Notes: generated by a model not told the origin, from the sequence alone. A stretch of DNA of 64,000 nucleotides from Chryseobacterium indologenes (GCF_001295265.1 NZ_LJOD01000004.1:62001-126000), one strand, 5' to 3'; counted from the first letter of the stretch, positions 9,245 through 18,819 are shown. Numbers and translations are program-made.

Positions 9245-11368
9245 ATGAAAAAAACACTACTTCTTTTTATCCTATTTCTATCGCAGGTATTTTACGCGCA
9301 GTCTGACTGTGCTACTGCAATTCCGGTGTGCGGGAACTCGAATATCTCGTATGATCCTAAAGGACCGGGAAATGTGGTAGACATACCAAAACCACCGAAT
9401 AATACCGTACCTGATTACCTTTGTCTTAGAGACGGCGAACACTTTTCCGTATGGTACTCGTTTACAATAGGACAATCCGGCACCCTTACATTTGAAATCA
9501 CACCTAACGTAGATCCGGACGGACCACACAATAATGAAAACAGTGCTGATTATGACTGGGCCGTATGGGGACCAAGCCCTGTCTGCGGAAGTATCGCTAC
9601 TTTAGGAGCTCCTATCCGTTGTAACTATGCTCCCAGAACAGGAGACTGGCCTTATCCTACAGGTCTGGCAGATCCTGCACCGAACGGCAGCTACGAAGCT
9701 CCAATGAATGTTGTAGCCGGCCAGACTTATGTATTACTGGTTGACAATTTCAGTCATAATACTTTAGGATTCTCTTTAACATGGGGAGGAACAGCTACTC
9801 TTGCGTCACCTTTCAACCATCCTACGCTTTCTCCTAATCCATTCCTTCCTCCGGGAGGAGCGGGACCAACTCCTACATCTCCTCGTGAAGTGCCAATATG
9901 CTCACTTCCGTCTTTATATGACTTCTCTACCCTTAGCAATAATATCGTTAATGGTAATGAACATTTCTCTGTAACGTATCACCGTAATAACAACGATGCT
10001 CTTACAGGTGATGCTCCTATAGAAAACCCTATTATCGTAAATGGAACATCCACTTATTTCTACAGAGTAAAATATACTGACCCTGATGATCCTAACAATG
10101 CACTGAACAAGTGTTTCATTACAGGAAGTTTTAAATTTAAAGAAGTTAAAATTACAGCCAGAGATGCTACTGTATTAGGCTGTAATAACATGGAAGAAGG
10201 TACAGCAGAATTCGATCTGACTACAGCAGATATATTCACGGGTCCGGTTACGAAGAAGTATTACCCTACCATGGCCGACCTGAATGCAGATACAAATGAG
10301 ATCACCGAACCGGCAAACTATGTTTCCAATGAAAAAATAGTATATGCCAAATTAATTTCCGTGCATGGATGTACAGCAATAGCTGCTATCCGATTATCAT
10401 TCTATCCGGTTGTGAAGCTTAAAGATGCTGTTATTGAAGAATGTTATCTGGAGAATAATGTTACATCATCCGTATTCAATCTAACCCTTGCAGATGTTGG
10501 AGCGCTTGATGCGGATGTTAAAAAATATTACAAGACATTAGAAGATGCTGTTGAAGAAACAAACCCTATTCAAAACCCTGAAAATCACTTAACTGAAAGC
10601 ACAATTGTTTATGTAAGGGTAACGAATGCCACTCAATGTTATTCAATTGCTAAAATTACTCTGAGAGTACTTCCTCCGGTAAAATCCACCGTATTGAAGG
10701 ATAAAATAATCTGTGCTGAAGCCAAAACAACATTGGATGCAGGACCTGGATTTGACGGATACGAATGGAGCACCGGTGAAAAAACTCAGTCTATCAGCAA
10801 TGTAGGAATAGGAGTACACTGGGTAAAACTGAAAACCGGAAAATGTTTCACTCTTCAGATGGTAACAGTACGTGCTTCCCAGCAACCTGTTATCTCTAAC
10901 GTAGAAATCACCAACAATACCATCAAAGTAAATGTTACGGGAGGAACTGCACCATATAAGTATTCAATAGATGGCTTGAACTGGCAGGATTCTGACACAT
11001 TTACAGGACTTCCAAGAGGTGAAAATGATATATACGTAAAAGACGCATATAACTGTAACCCGATTCACATCACCATTACAGTACCTAACCTGATTAATGC
11101 AATTACTCCGAACGGAGATAAAGTAAATGATGAGATTGATTACTCTGCACTCTCTTACAAAAAGAATCTGATCTTCATTGTTTATGACAGATACGGAAAC
11201 AAATTGCATGAAGCAGATAAGTTTAAAGGCTACAAATGGGACGGAATGGCATTCGGCAAAAAAATCCCAACCGGAACCTATTGGTATACAATATCATGGA
11301 ACGAAAATGATAAAAACAGTACCGAAGTTAAATACTCTGGCTGGATACTGTTAAAAAACAAAGATTAA
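9245..11368 (+). CDS. T9SS type B sorted surface protein with PPC-like head
   Basis: A 707-residue third paralogue: signal peptide (1-18), Cys-containing sandwich head (about 20-185) with 'FSVWYSFTIG' and 'YDWAVWGP', Pro-rich linker, tandem stalk repeats with KKYYP and KKYYK motifs, Ig-like segment, and CHU_C from about residue 613. Its head is of the same class as those of 3842 and 7060. Its Ig-like and CHU_C parts (SALSYKKN, GWILLKNKD) are closer to the lectin-headed protein at 13773, which again shows recombination between heads and stalks. The gene follows the terminator of its neighbour by 60 bases and ends in its own terminator, so it is probably transcribed alone. Surface adhesion or ligand binding is inferred, not shown. 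Confidence 0.88.
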   Translation: MKKTLLLFILFLSQVFYAQSDCATAIPVCGNSNISYDPKGPGNVVDIPKPPNNTVPDYLCLRDGEHFSVWYSFTIGQSGTLTFEITPNVDPDGPHNNENSADYDWAVWGPSPVCGSIATLGAPIRCNYAPRTGDWPYPTGLADPAPNGSYEAPMNVVAGQTYVLLVDNFSHNTLGFSLTWGGTATLASPFNHPTLSPNPFLPPGGAGPTPTSPREVPICSLPSLYDFSTLSNNIVNGNEHFSVTYHRNNNDALTGDAPIENPIIVNGTSTYFYRVKYTDPDDPNNALNKCFITGSFKFKEVKITARDATVLGCNNMEEGTAEFDLTTADIFTGPVTKKYYPTMADLNADTNEITEPANYVSNEKIVYAKLISVHGCTAIAAIRLSFYPVVKLKDAVIEECYLENNVTSSVFNLTLADVGALDADVKKYYKTLEDAVEETNPIQNPENHLTESTIVYVRVTNATQCYSIAKITLRVLPPVKSTVLKDKIICAEAKTTLDAGPGFDGYEWSTGEKTQSISNVGIGVHWVKLKTGKCFTLQMVTVRASQQPVISNVEITNNTIKVNVTGGTAPYKYSIDGLNWQDSDTFTGLPRGENDIYVKDAYNCNPIHITITVPNLINAITPNGDKVNDEIDYSALSYKKNLIFIVYDRYGNKLHEADKFKGYKWDGMAFGKKIPTGTYWYTISWNENDKNSTEVKYSGWILLKNKD

Positions 11369-11388
11369 ACAACTTTAAAATATCCTGG

Positions 11389-11420
11389 AAAATCACCTCA
11401 GCAATGGGGTGATTTTTTTA
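11389..11420 (+). terminator. Rho-independent terminator after the third T9SS gene
   Basis: AAAATCACC pairs with GGTGATTTT, and a T run follows, 20 bases after the stop codon. The stem sequence resembles the terminators after the genes at 13773 and 16249 (AATCAC/GTGATT), consistent with duplication of whole transcription units. Confidence 0.85.
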
Positions 11421-11510
11421 TCCACAAACCTTATCTTCTGTTGACAGCCTATTCCGGAAGATTGCGAACAATTTGTTGAATACTCATTTTAAATTATTTT
11501 CTAAATAAAC

Positions 11511-11518
11511 TATCTTTG
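11511..11518 (+). promoter_or_regulatory. -7 promoter element of dnaB
   Basis: TATCTTTG is a full TAnnTTTG match, four bases ahead of the ATG at 11523. The dnaB message is probably leaderless or nearly so. Confidence 0.65.
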
Positions 11519-11522
11519 CACT

Positions 11523-13112
11523 ATGGCGCAGAAAGAAACATTATCATCCCTTACCCACGGAAACTTTGCAAAAGAACTGTCAATTGCGGATGGAAAAATG
11601 CCTCCAAATGCAGTAGACTTTGAAAGACTTGTGATCGGAACTTTTTTAATTGACAAAAAAGGTCTGGACCACTCTATTGACCTTCTTACTCCGGAAGTTT
11701 TTTACGACCCCAGACATCAGATTATCTTCTCTTCGATTTTAAAACTCTACGAAGGCAACCATCCTGTAGATTTAATGACCATTATTCAGGATCTGAAGAA
11801 AACAGATAAACTCATTCTGGCAGGAGGTGATCATTACATCATCGATCTTACGATGGGAGTAAGTTCATCTGCCCATATTGAATATCATGTACGTGTTATT
11901 CTTGAAAAATATATTTTAAGAAGTCTGATTAATGTTTCAGCCAACGTAATTGATTCTTCCTATAAAGAATCTACCGATGTTTTTGAACTTTTAGATAAAG
12001 CCGAACAATCATTTTTTGAAATCACCAACGGAACGATTAAAAAAGGATTTGATACCGCCAACTCATTGGTAAAACAGGCTATTGATACCATCAAGTCTCT
12101 GAAAGACAAACAGGGGCTTTCGGGAGTTCCCTCCGGGTTCAGGGATGTAGATAAAGAAACAGGAGGCTGGCAGAACTCCGACCTTATTATTATTGCCGCA
12201 CGTCCGGCAATGGGTAAAACAGCCTTTCTTCTTTCCATGGCCAGAAATATTGCTGTAGGACATAAAATCCCGATGGCACTATTCTCCCTGGAGATGGCAT
12301 CTGTACAGCTTATCACCAGAATGATCGCATCAGAAACCAGAATCTCATCTGAAAAACTGAGAAAAGGAACTCTTGATGATGAAGAATGGCAAAGGCTGTT
12401 CTCTAATGTATCTGAACTGGAAAATGCACCCCTTTATATTGACGAAACCCCTTCCCTTTCTATATTTGACTTCCGTGCCAAATGCCGAAGACTGGTTATG
12501 CAGCATGGCGTAAGGCTTATCATGGTGGATTACCTTCAGCTGATGACGGCCGGAGGTGGCGGAAAAGGAGTAGGAAACCGTGAACAGGAAATCTCTATGA
12601 TCTCCCGTTCATTAAAGGCTATTGCAAAAGAACTGAATGTCCCGGTAATTGCGCTTTCCCAGCTTTCACGAAGCGTGGAAACCCGCCCAGGAAAAAGACC
12701 TCAGCTTTCCGACCTGAGGGAATCCGGAGCTATTGAGCAGGATGCGGACATTGTATCATTCATTTTCAGACCTGAATATTACAAAATTGCCGTGTGGGAT
12801 AATGACGAAGAAGGACAGGAAACCTCTACCGAAAATCAGGCGGAGCTGATCATTGCAAAACACAGAAACGGTGCTACTGCAGACGTAAGATTATCCTTCC
12901 TGAAACATTTTGCTAAATTTGGAGATATTGAAGCAGCTCTTGACGGAGGCTCAGGAGGATATCCTTCCAACTTCGGATCTAATGAACCTAGTGGATTTGA
13001 CAGAATAAAAACTACAATTCAGCCTGGTGCAGCATTTGATCTTCCGGACAGCTCAAAACTTTCAGGATCTTCTATGAATGATTTTGATGATGATGACGAT
13101 TTCCCTTTTTAA
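11523..13112 (+). CDS. dnaB: replicative DNA helicase DnaB
   Basis: A 529-residue hexameric helicase that unwinds the replication fork and recruits primase. The N-terminal helical domain (about 25-130) contains the segment beginning PPNAVDFERLVIG. The RecA-like C-terminal domain holds the Walker A motif (ARPAMGKTA, about 225-233), the Walker B region (IMVDYLQLM) and the DnaB-type 'ALSQLSRSVE' segment. The C-terminus ends in an acidic tail (DFDDDDDFPF), as in many Bacteroidota DnaB proteins. The length fits the family and there is no intein. It is followed 20 bases later by rnhA, so both replication-related genes may share a transcript. It lies inside the array of T9SS paralogues, an unusual place for an essential gene. 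Confidence 0.97.
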   Translation: MAQKETLSSLTHGNFAKELSIADGKMPPNAVDFERLVIGTFLIDKKGLDHSIDLLTPEVFYDPRHQIIFSSILKLYEGNHPVDLMTIIQDLKKTDKLILAGGDHYIIDLTMGVSSSAHIEYHVRVILEKYILRSLINVSANVIDSSYKESTDVFELLDKAEQSFFEITNGTIKKGFDTANSLVKQAIDTIKSLKDKQGLSGVPSGFRDVDKETGGWQNSDLIIIAARPAMGKTAFLLSMARNIAVGHKIPMALFSLEMASVQLITRMIASETRISSEKLRKGTLDDEEWQRLFSNVSELENAPLYIDETPSLSIFDFRAKCRRLVMQHGVRLIMVDYLQLMTAGGGGKGVGNREQEISMISRSLKAIAKELNVPVIALSQLSRSVETRPGKRPQLSDLRESGAIEQDADIVSFIFRPEYYKIAVWDNDEEGQETSTENQAELIIAKHRNGATADVRLSFLKHFAKFGDIEAALDGGSGGYPSNFGSNEPSGFDRIKTTIQPGAAFDLPDSSKLSGSSMNDFDDDDDFPF

Positions 13113-13132
13113 TTTTTTAGCATTGTAAGTCC

Positions 13133-13609
13133 TTGAAAATCGATATATATACTGACGGAGCCTGCAGCGGAAATCCCGGAAAAGGAGGATACGGCATTCT
13201 TATGCGGGTACCTGAAAAAAATTATCAGAAAACTTTTTCCAAAGGTTTCAGAAAAACCACCAATAACAGAATGGAGCTTCTTGCTGTTATTACTGCACTG
13301 GAAAAACTGAAATCAACAGAAAATGACATCCATATTTATACAGACAGTAAATATGTTGCCGACGCTATCAATCAGAACTGGCTTTCAGGATGGATCAAAA
13401 GGGGCTGGAAAAATGTAAAAAATCCGGATCTCTGGAAAAGATTTGCAGAACTTTATAAGATGCATACACCTAAAATGCATTGGATAAAAGGACATGCCGG
13501 ACATTTCGAGAATGAATTATGCGATAAACTTGCTGTGGCTGCAGCAGCTTCTGCAGATCTGGAAGTTGACAAATATTTTGAAGATCTGGAAAACCACTCT
13601 CTTTTCTGA
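13133..13609 (+). CDS. rnhA: ribonuclease HI
   Basis: A 158-residue RNase HI that cleaves the RNA strand of RNA-DNA hybrids such as Okazaki primers and R-loops. The catalytic carboxylates are all visible: Asp8 (YTDGACSGNPG), Glu48 (NNRMELLA), Asp71 (YTDSKYV) and Asp131 (ENELCDKLA). The start codon is a TTG. There is no in-frame ATG near the conserved N-terminus, and the next residues (KIDIYTDGA) are invariant in the family, so the TTG is well supported. The 20-base gap to dnaB and lack of a separate promoter suggest co-transcription, with the TTG lowering translation. Confidence 0.95.
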   Translation: MKIDIYTDGACSGNPGKGGYGILMRVPEKNYQKTFSKGFRKTTNNRMELLAVITALEKLKSTENDIHIYTDSKYVADAINQNWLSGWIKRGWKNVKNPDLWKRFAELYKMHTPKMHWIKGHAGHFENELCDKLAVAAAASADLEVDKYFEDLENHSLF

Positions 13610-13772
13610 TTTAATTTTTATCAATTCTAAATTTAAATTGAAATCATTCACTATTTCATCCAAGCTTTAGGTATATTTTGAGTATTTTATATCATTATAA
13701 GTAAAATTAACATTATATTTATTAATCAGGATTTAATATATTTACACTTTTAATAAAAGTAAATCTGATTCA

Positions 13773-16022
13773 ATGAATAAAAATTTATTGTCTTATATTC
13801 TTCTCCTGTTTTGTTTTTTACCAGGAGACTTATTTTCTCAGACCTATCAACTTGCAGGAAACCCGGTAAATACAACAGGATGGACCATGGTTTCACCAGC
13901 CCAGGTCAATACTGATTTTATACAGCTTACTCCTGATGCCAATGACCAGTCCGGTTCTATCAGGCTGAATGATCCCATCAATCTGAAATATTGTGACAAA
14001 TGGAAAGTGGAGTTTGATTTCAGAATGGATTCTAACCAGACATCCAATGGAGACGGAATTGCATTCTGGTATTTAGCCAATCCTCCGGCTACAAGTGTAG
14101 CAGGTGCCGGTATTGGCGTTTCTCAAAATGCTGTTGGTTTTATTGTAGGATTTGACACCTATAATAATACGACTGGCGCAACAATGAGCAAAGTACATGT
14201 TGCTTACGGACAGGTTGTTAACACCAATGACACGAACAATATAGAGTTTTTCAATGTTCCCGGAAGCTCTTTTCACTCACCGGATCTGAATTCAACCCAG
14301 CCTTTCCAGGGGACCACTTTCAAACATGTTGAAGTAACAGCCCAGGTAGACCCGGCAGCTCCAGCCAACTGGATTGTACAGATAAAAATTGATAACAATG
14401 TAATCTGCAACCAATCTTTTGCTCCTTCAGGTACTACAGCCACAATGACTACGGGGTATTTTGGTTTTTCAGCATCTACAGGAGGCGCAAGATCCAGGCA
14501 TTCCATTAAAAATGTAAAAATCTATACCGATAAGGTTTCTATCCTGCAACCTACTGCCACACAGTCTTTCTGTCCGGACCCTGCGACCGGATACGGATCT
14601 GTAAATTTAACAACCTTCAATTCCCAGTTTGTTAACAATCCATCTGCGTACACCTTCACCTATTTACAGGGATCAACGCCGATAACCAATCCTACCAACT
14701 TCCAGTTCAACACCAATACAACCGTTACTGTTATTGTAAAAGACAATGCAGGAGTATTATGCGACAATCCGGACGGAAAAATTCAACTGGTACTTGCACC
14801 CTTCACGGCAGACAACAGAACCCTTACTGCCTGTAATAACAATAAGTCAGGTAAGGCAACTTTCAATCTTAATTCCGCCAACGTAACCGGTGTTCCCGGA
14901 GTTAATAAAAAATACTACAGAACCCTTAATGACTTAAATGCAGGAATTAATGAGATTACCAACCCTTCAAGCTACCTGTCTCCTGCAGGAAACGTATATG
15001 TAAAAGTAACAACTCCCCAGGGATGTACAGGAACAGCCGTAATTACTCTTGCATTCTACCCTGACACCCCTGTAAAAGAAGCAACACTGACATCCTGTTT
15101 TATAGAAACCAACATTACCAACGGGATATTTGATCTTACTTCTGCCGATGTAACTTCATTAGCCAATCCTCCAAAAAAATACTATACAAGTATCGCAGAT
15201 GCTCTGGCTGGCACCAATGAGATTATGAATCCTAACCAGTATATGTCTGCCAGCACTGCTGTATTTGTAAAAGTTACGGATACCAATGGATGTTTTGCCA
15301 TCGCAAAAATCAACCTTGTTGTACTTCCACCGGTAAGATCTTCAGTTTTAAAAGATAAAATCATTTGTGTGGATGCCAGAACCAATCTTGATGCTGGCCC
15401 GGGCTTCGATGGCTATGAATGGAGCACAGGAGCAACAACCTCTTCTATTCAGGGGGTAGGTGTCGGTCAATATTGGGTAAGATTAAAAACAGGAGCCTGT
15501 ATTACCACCCAATTCGTCAAAGTTATTGCTTCTGCCAACCCTGTTGTTACCAGTATTGAAATCAGCAATACAACCGTTATTGTGAACGTATCAGGAGGCA
15601 CTCCTCCTTATAGATACTCTCTGGATGGCCTCAACTGGCAGGATTCAAATACTTTCACAGGGCTTCACAGAGGAGAAGCGAAAGTACATGTAAAAGATTT
15701 CTATAACTGTGAGCCTGTAGCTGTACAGATCACCGTTCCAAATCTGATCAATGCCATTACTCCTAACGGAGATAACATCAACGATGTGATTGACTATTCC
15801 GCACTGTCTTACAAAAAGAATTTAGTATTTACAGTATACGACAGATACGGTAATAAGCTGTATGAAGCCGATAAAATGAGAAATTTCACTTGGGACGGTA
15901 CAGCATCAGGAAAGAAGATCCTTACAGGAACTTACTGGTACAGCATCACATGGAATGAAAATGATAAAAACAATACCGCTACAAAATATTCCGGCTGGAT
16001 ATTGGTAAAAAACAAGGAATAA
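13773..16022 (+). CDS. T9SS type B sorted surface lectin-like protein
   Basis: A 749-residue secreted protein. A signal peptide (about 1-23, ending LFSQ) precedes an L-type (legume-type) lectin-like domain, about residues 24-250, recognisable from 'KVEFDFRMD', 'GDGIAFWYLANPP', 'VGFDTYNN' and 'SIKNVKIYTD'. After it come the same stalk modules as in the other array members (AACNNNKSG-type repeat with KKYYR, a second repeat with KKYYT), an Ig-like segment (IICVDARTNLDAGPGF) and a CHU_C domain from about residue 654. L-type lectin folds usually bind carbohydrates, so glycan adhesion is the best guess. The stalk end groups with the 9245 product rather than with the other lectin-headed protein. It has no TAnnTTTG match close to the ATG. 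Confidence 0.88.
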   Translation: MNKNLLSYILLLFCFLPGDLFSQTYQLAGNPVNTTGWTMVSPAQVNTDFIQLTPDANDQSGSIRLNDPINLKYCDKWKVEFDFRMDSNQTSNGDGIAFWYLANPPATSVAGAGIGVSQNAVGFIVGFDTYNNTTGATMSKVHVAYGQVVNTNDTNNIEFFNVPGSSFHSPDLNSTQPFQGTTFKHVEVTAQVDPAAPANWIVQIKIDNNVICNQSFAPSGTTATMTTGYFGFSASTGGARSRHSIKNVKIYTDKVSILQPTATQSFCPDPATGYGSVNLTTFNSQFVNNPSAYTFTYLQGSTPITNPTNFQFNTNTTVTVIVKDNAGVLCDNPDGKIQLVLAPFTADNRTLTACNNNKSGKATFNLNSANVTGVPGVNKKYYRTLNDLNAGINEITNPSSYLSPAGNVYVKVTTPQGCTGTAVITLAFYPDTPVKEATLTSCFIETNITNGIFDLTSADVTSLANPPKKYYTSIADALAGTNEIMNPNQYMSASTAVFVKVTDTNGCFAIAKINLVVLPPVRSSVLKDKIICVDARTNLDAGPGFDGYEWSTGATTSSIQGVGVGQYWVRLKTGACITTQFVKVIASANPVVTSIEISNTTVIVNVSGGTPPYRYSLDGLNWQDSNTFTGLHRGEAKVHVKDFYNCEPVAVQITVPNLINAITPNGDNINDVIDYSALSYKKNLVFTVYDRYGNKLYEADKMRNFTWDGTASGKKILTGTYWYSITWNENDKNNTATKYSGWILVKNKE

Positions 16023-16033
16023 TTATCTCCTAT

Positions 16034-16065
16034 AAAAATCACTCCTCTCCCGGGGTGATTTTTTT
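16034..16065 (+). terminator. Rho-independent terminator after the first lectin gene
   Basis: AAAAATCAC pairs with GTGATTTTT around a CCTCTCCCGGG-type loop, and a T run follows directly. Confidence 0.85.
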
Positions 16066-16151
16066 ATAAACAGAAATAAAATTATTGAAACCCTATAAAA
16101 ACAACTGCAATAAATTATCCATTTCCTATACATACCTTAAATTAATTAACA

Positions 16152-16183
16152 AATTGACAATTTTTATTATGTAATTGACAATT
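16152..16183 (+). promoter_or_regulatory. twin palindromic operator-like site
   Basis: AATTGACAATT occurs at 16152-16162 and again at 16173-16183. Each copy is a palindrome (AATTG-N-CAATT), and the copies are 21 bases apart start to start, or two helical turns, so two dimers could bind on the same DNA face. The site lies about 65 bases ahead of the lectin gene at 16249. The binding protein is unknown. Confidence 0.45.
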
Positions 16184-16248
16184 ATACATTACATACCACA
16201 GATCAAAATAAATATATTTACAAGTACAACCCAAAATCTATCCACTTC

Positions 16249-18510
16249 ATGAAAAGAAAACTACTCATTTATTATTTAACCATTTTATTAGGCTTCTCTG
16301 GGCAAATGTTTTCCCAGACTTACCAGCTTACAGGCAATCCTGTAAATACCACCGGTTGGGATCTCGTTTCGAATGCTGCCGTTAGTGGTGATTTTGTAAG
16401 ACTTACCACAGATAACACCAGCCTCTACGGAGCTATAAAACTAGCTACCCCCATTACATTAAGCTATTGTGATAAATGGAAGGTAGAATTTGATTTTAGA
16501 ATTGATGGTAATGGAACCGCTCAATATGGAAGAGGTGACGGCTTTACCTTCTGGTATCTTGCCAATCCCCCTACAGGATTCGTTTCAGGAGGAGGTTTGG
16601 GAGTTCCCGGAAATGCGTCAGGGCTGATGGTTGGTTTTGATATTTTCAACAATACCACGGAAGGCCAGATGAGCAAAGTACACCTTTTATACGGAACAAA
16701 TGATACTGCCGGAAACAATATCGAATTTAACAATACTCCCGGAAGTACATTTCACTCTCCGGACCTGAATCCTACACAGCCATTCGTAGGACCGGAATTT
16801 AAACATGTAGAAGTAAACGGAGAAACAGATCTTACCAATCCCGACAGATGGATTATTAAAATCAAAATCAACGGCGTACAGATTGTTGATCAATCCTTCG
16901 CTCCTTCCGGAGGGGCAGTAGGAATGTCTCAGGGATATTTTGGATTTTCAGCTGCCACCGGAGGTGCAAGTGCCAGACATTCTATTAAAAATGTAAAGGT
17001 TTATGTAGATAAAGTTCCTATCCTCAGCAATACGGTAACACCTTTTGTCTGCACCAATCCCGCTACAGGAAACGGCTTTGTTGACCTTACTGCCTACAAT
17101 TCCCAGTTTGTTAACAACCCCGGCAATTATGTTTTCACTTATTATGTATCGGGAAGTTCAACCCCTATCGCCAATCCATCCAACTTTCAGTATTCGGGAA
17201 ACACAACAATCAAAGTGGTTATCAAAGATCCAAGCTCTACCCTGTGTGACAACGGGGATGGCGTCATACAATTGAACCCTACGCCATTCGCTGCATCTGA
17301 CGCTACACTTATCGGATGTAATAATAACAATGCGGGAACCGCAACATTTGATCTTACCACTGCAGCAGTTACCACCATTCTCGGATGCACCAAAGAGTTT
17401 TACAACACCATGTATGACCTCAATAACGGGATCAATCAGATAACCAACCCGACTGCTTACCCTTCAGGAGCTGCAACCCTGTTTGTAAAGGTAACCACTC
17501 CTCAGGGATGCGTAAGCACATCAAAAATAACACTAAGCCTTCATCCAACAGTAACCGTAACGGATGCTTCTTTAAGATCATGCTTCCTTGAGACCAATCC
17601 TTCACTGGGAACATTCAATCTGAGCAATGCTACCGTAACCACAGTAACAGGAGCCACTAAAAAATACTACCCTTCCCTGACAGATGCTATTGACGGAACC
17701 AATGAAATCTTAAATTTCCTTGCCTATACAGCACCAAGTGGTGTAATCTATGTGAAAGTTTTCAATACACAGGGATGCTACTCCATTGCAAAGGTTACCC
17801 TGACTGTTATTGCTCCTGTAACATCCAATGTTTTAGAAGATAAGATCATCTGTATTGAAGATAAAACAACACTGGACGCAGGACCCGGCTTCGCCAGCTA
17901 TGAATGGAGCACCGGAGCAACCACAAGGTCTATCAGCAACGTAGGAGTTGGAACATATTGGGTAAAGCTGAACACAGGAGGTTGTATCACCACACAAACC
18001 GTAAAGGTTTATGCTTCCGAACAGCCGGTAGTCACAAGTATTGACATTTCAGGAAGCACCGTGACCGTTTTCACCAATGGCGGAACTCCTCCTTATCAAT
18101 ATTCTATGGACAATATAAATTGGCAGGAATCCAATATCTTCACCAATGTAGCCAGAGGAGAAACTAAAATATATGTTAAAGACAGCTATGATTGTGATCC
18201 TATTGTCATTAATATTACCGTACCCAATCTTATTAACGTGATTACTCCAAACGGAGACGGAGTAAATGATGCTATTGATTATTCCGCACTGGCAGGAAAG
18301 CTCAATCTGGAAATAGGAATATTTGACAGATACGGATACAAACTCTTCCAGGCAGACAAAACCAACAAATACAGATGGGACGGAACAACAAACGGAAGCA
18401 AAAAAGTTCCTACCGGAAATTACTGGTATTCCATCACATGGAATGAAAATAACAAAAACAGCACCCCAATAAAATTCTCTGGATGGATCATGGTAAAGAA
18501 TAGAGAATAA
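16249..18510 (+). CDS. T9SS type B sorted surface lectin-like protein
   Basis: A 753-residue paralogue of the 13773 product. It has a signal peptide (about 1-23, ending MFSQ) and an L-type lectin-like head (about 24-255) with 'KVEFDFRID', 'GDGFTFWYLANPP' and 'VGFDIFNN'. Then come stalk repeats (TLIGCNNNNAG, then DASLRSCFLETNPSLG with KKYYPSLTD), an Ig-like segment (IICIEDKTTLDAGPGF) and CHU_C from about residue 657. Head and stalk have different closest relatives: the head matches 13773, while the second stalk repeat and CHU_C match 7060. It should be exported by T9SS, with carbohydrate binding inferred from the lectin fold. The twin palindromes upstream suggest dedicated regulation not seen ahead of its paralogues. 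Confidence 0.88.
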   Translation: MKRKLLIYYLTILLGFSGQMFSQTYQLTGNPVNTTGWDLVSNAAVSGDFVRLTTDNTSLYGAIKLATPITLSYCDKWKVEFDFRIDGNGTAQYGRGDGFTFWYLANPPTGFVSGGGLGVPGNASGLMVGFDIFNNTTEGQMSKVHLLYGTNDTAGNNIEFNNTPGSTFHSPDLNPTQPFVGPEFKHVEVNGETDLTNPDRWIIKIKINGVQIVDQSFAPSGGAVGMSQGYFGFSAATGGASARHSIKNVKVYVDKVPILSNTVTPFVCTNPATGNGFVDLTAYNSQFVNNPGNYVFTYYVSGSSTPIANPSNFQYSGNTTIKVVIKDPSSTLCDNGDGVIQLNPTPFAASDATLIGCNNNNAGTATFDLTTAAVTTILGCTKEFYNTMYDLNNGINQITNPTAYPSGAATLFVKVTTPQGCVSTSKITLSLHPTVTVTDASLRSCFLETNPSLGTFNLSNATVTTVTGATKKYYPSLTDAIDGTNEILNFLAYTAPSGVIYVKVFNTQGCYSIAKVTLTVIAPVTSNVLEDKIICIEDKTTLDAGPGFASYEWSTGATTRSISNVGVGTYWVKLNTGGCITTQTVKVYASEQPVVTSIDISGSTVTVFTNGGTPPYQYSMDNINWQESNIFTNVARGETKIYVKDSYDCDPIVINITVPNLINVITPNGDGVNDAIDYSALAGKLNLEIGIFDRYGYKLFQADKTNKYRWDGTTNGSKKVPTGNYWYSITWNENNKNSTPIKFSGWIMVKNRE

Positions 18511-18534
18511 TTCATCATTATCAGTTTTAATATT

Positions 18535-18566
18535 TGAAATCACTTCGGAAACGGGGTGATTTTTTA
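18535..18566 (+). terminator. Rho-independent terminator after the second lectin gene
   Basis: GAAATCAC with GTGATTTTTT forms the stem, with a T run on the plus strand. It closes the T9SS array. The rest of 18567-18755 shows nothing that I can identify. Confidence 0.8.
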
Positions 18567-18755
18567 TTGGGTTAAAAAAATTCAGTCCGGGATAAAAGCT
18601 GCTGATTTAGCCGGAAACCGGAAGAGAAAGTTATAAAGGTCTTCAATGCAATAAATACGGATTGTTATTCATTTTATGACATTAAAATTTTAGTGGCATT
18701 CAGTACCTATAACTAAAAATAACTTGCAGACTCCTAGGCCTGAGGCACATAAAGT

Positions 18756-18782
18756 AAAAACCCGGAGCATTTTAACTCCGGA
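18756..18782 (-). terminator. Rho-independent terminator of the minus-strand secreted-protein pair
   Basis: CCGGAG and CTCCGG (18762-18781) form the stem. Read on the minus strand, the hairpin is followed by GGTTTTTAC. It lies about 40 bases beyond the stop codon of the gene at 18820-19401. Confidence 0.7.
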
Positions 18783-18819
18783 TTGAATATTTATTTCCCC
18801 AATGATATGATTAATTTTC

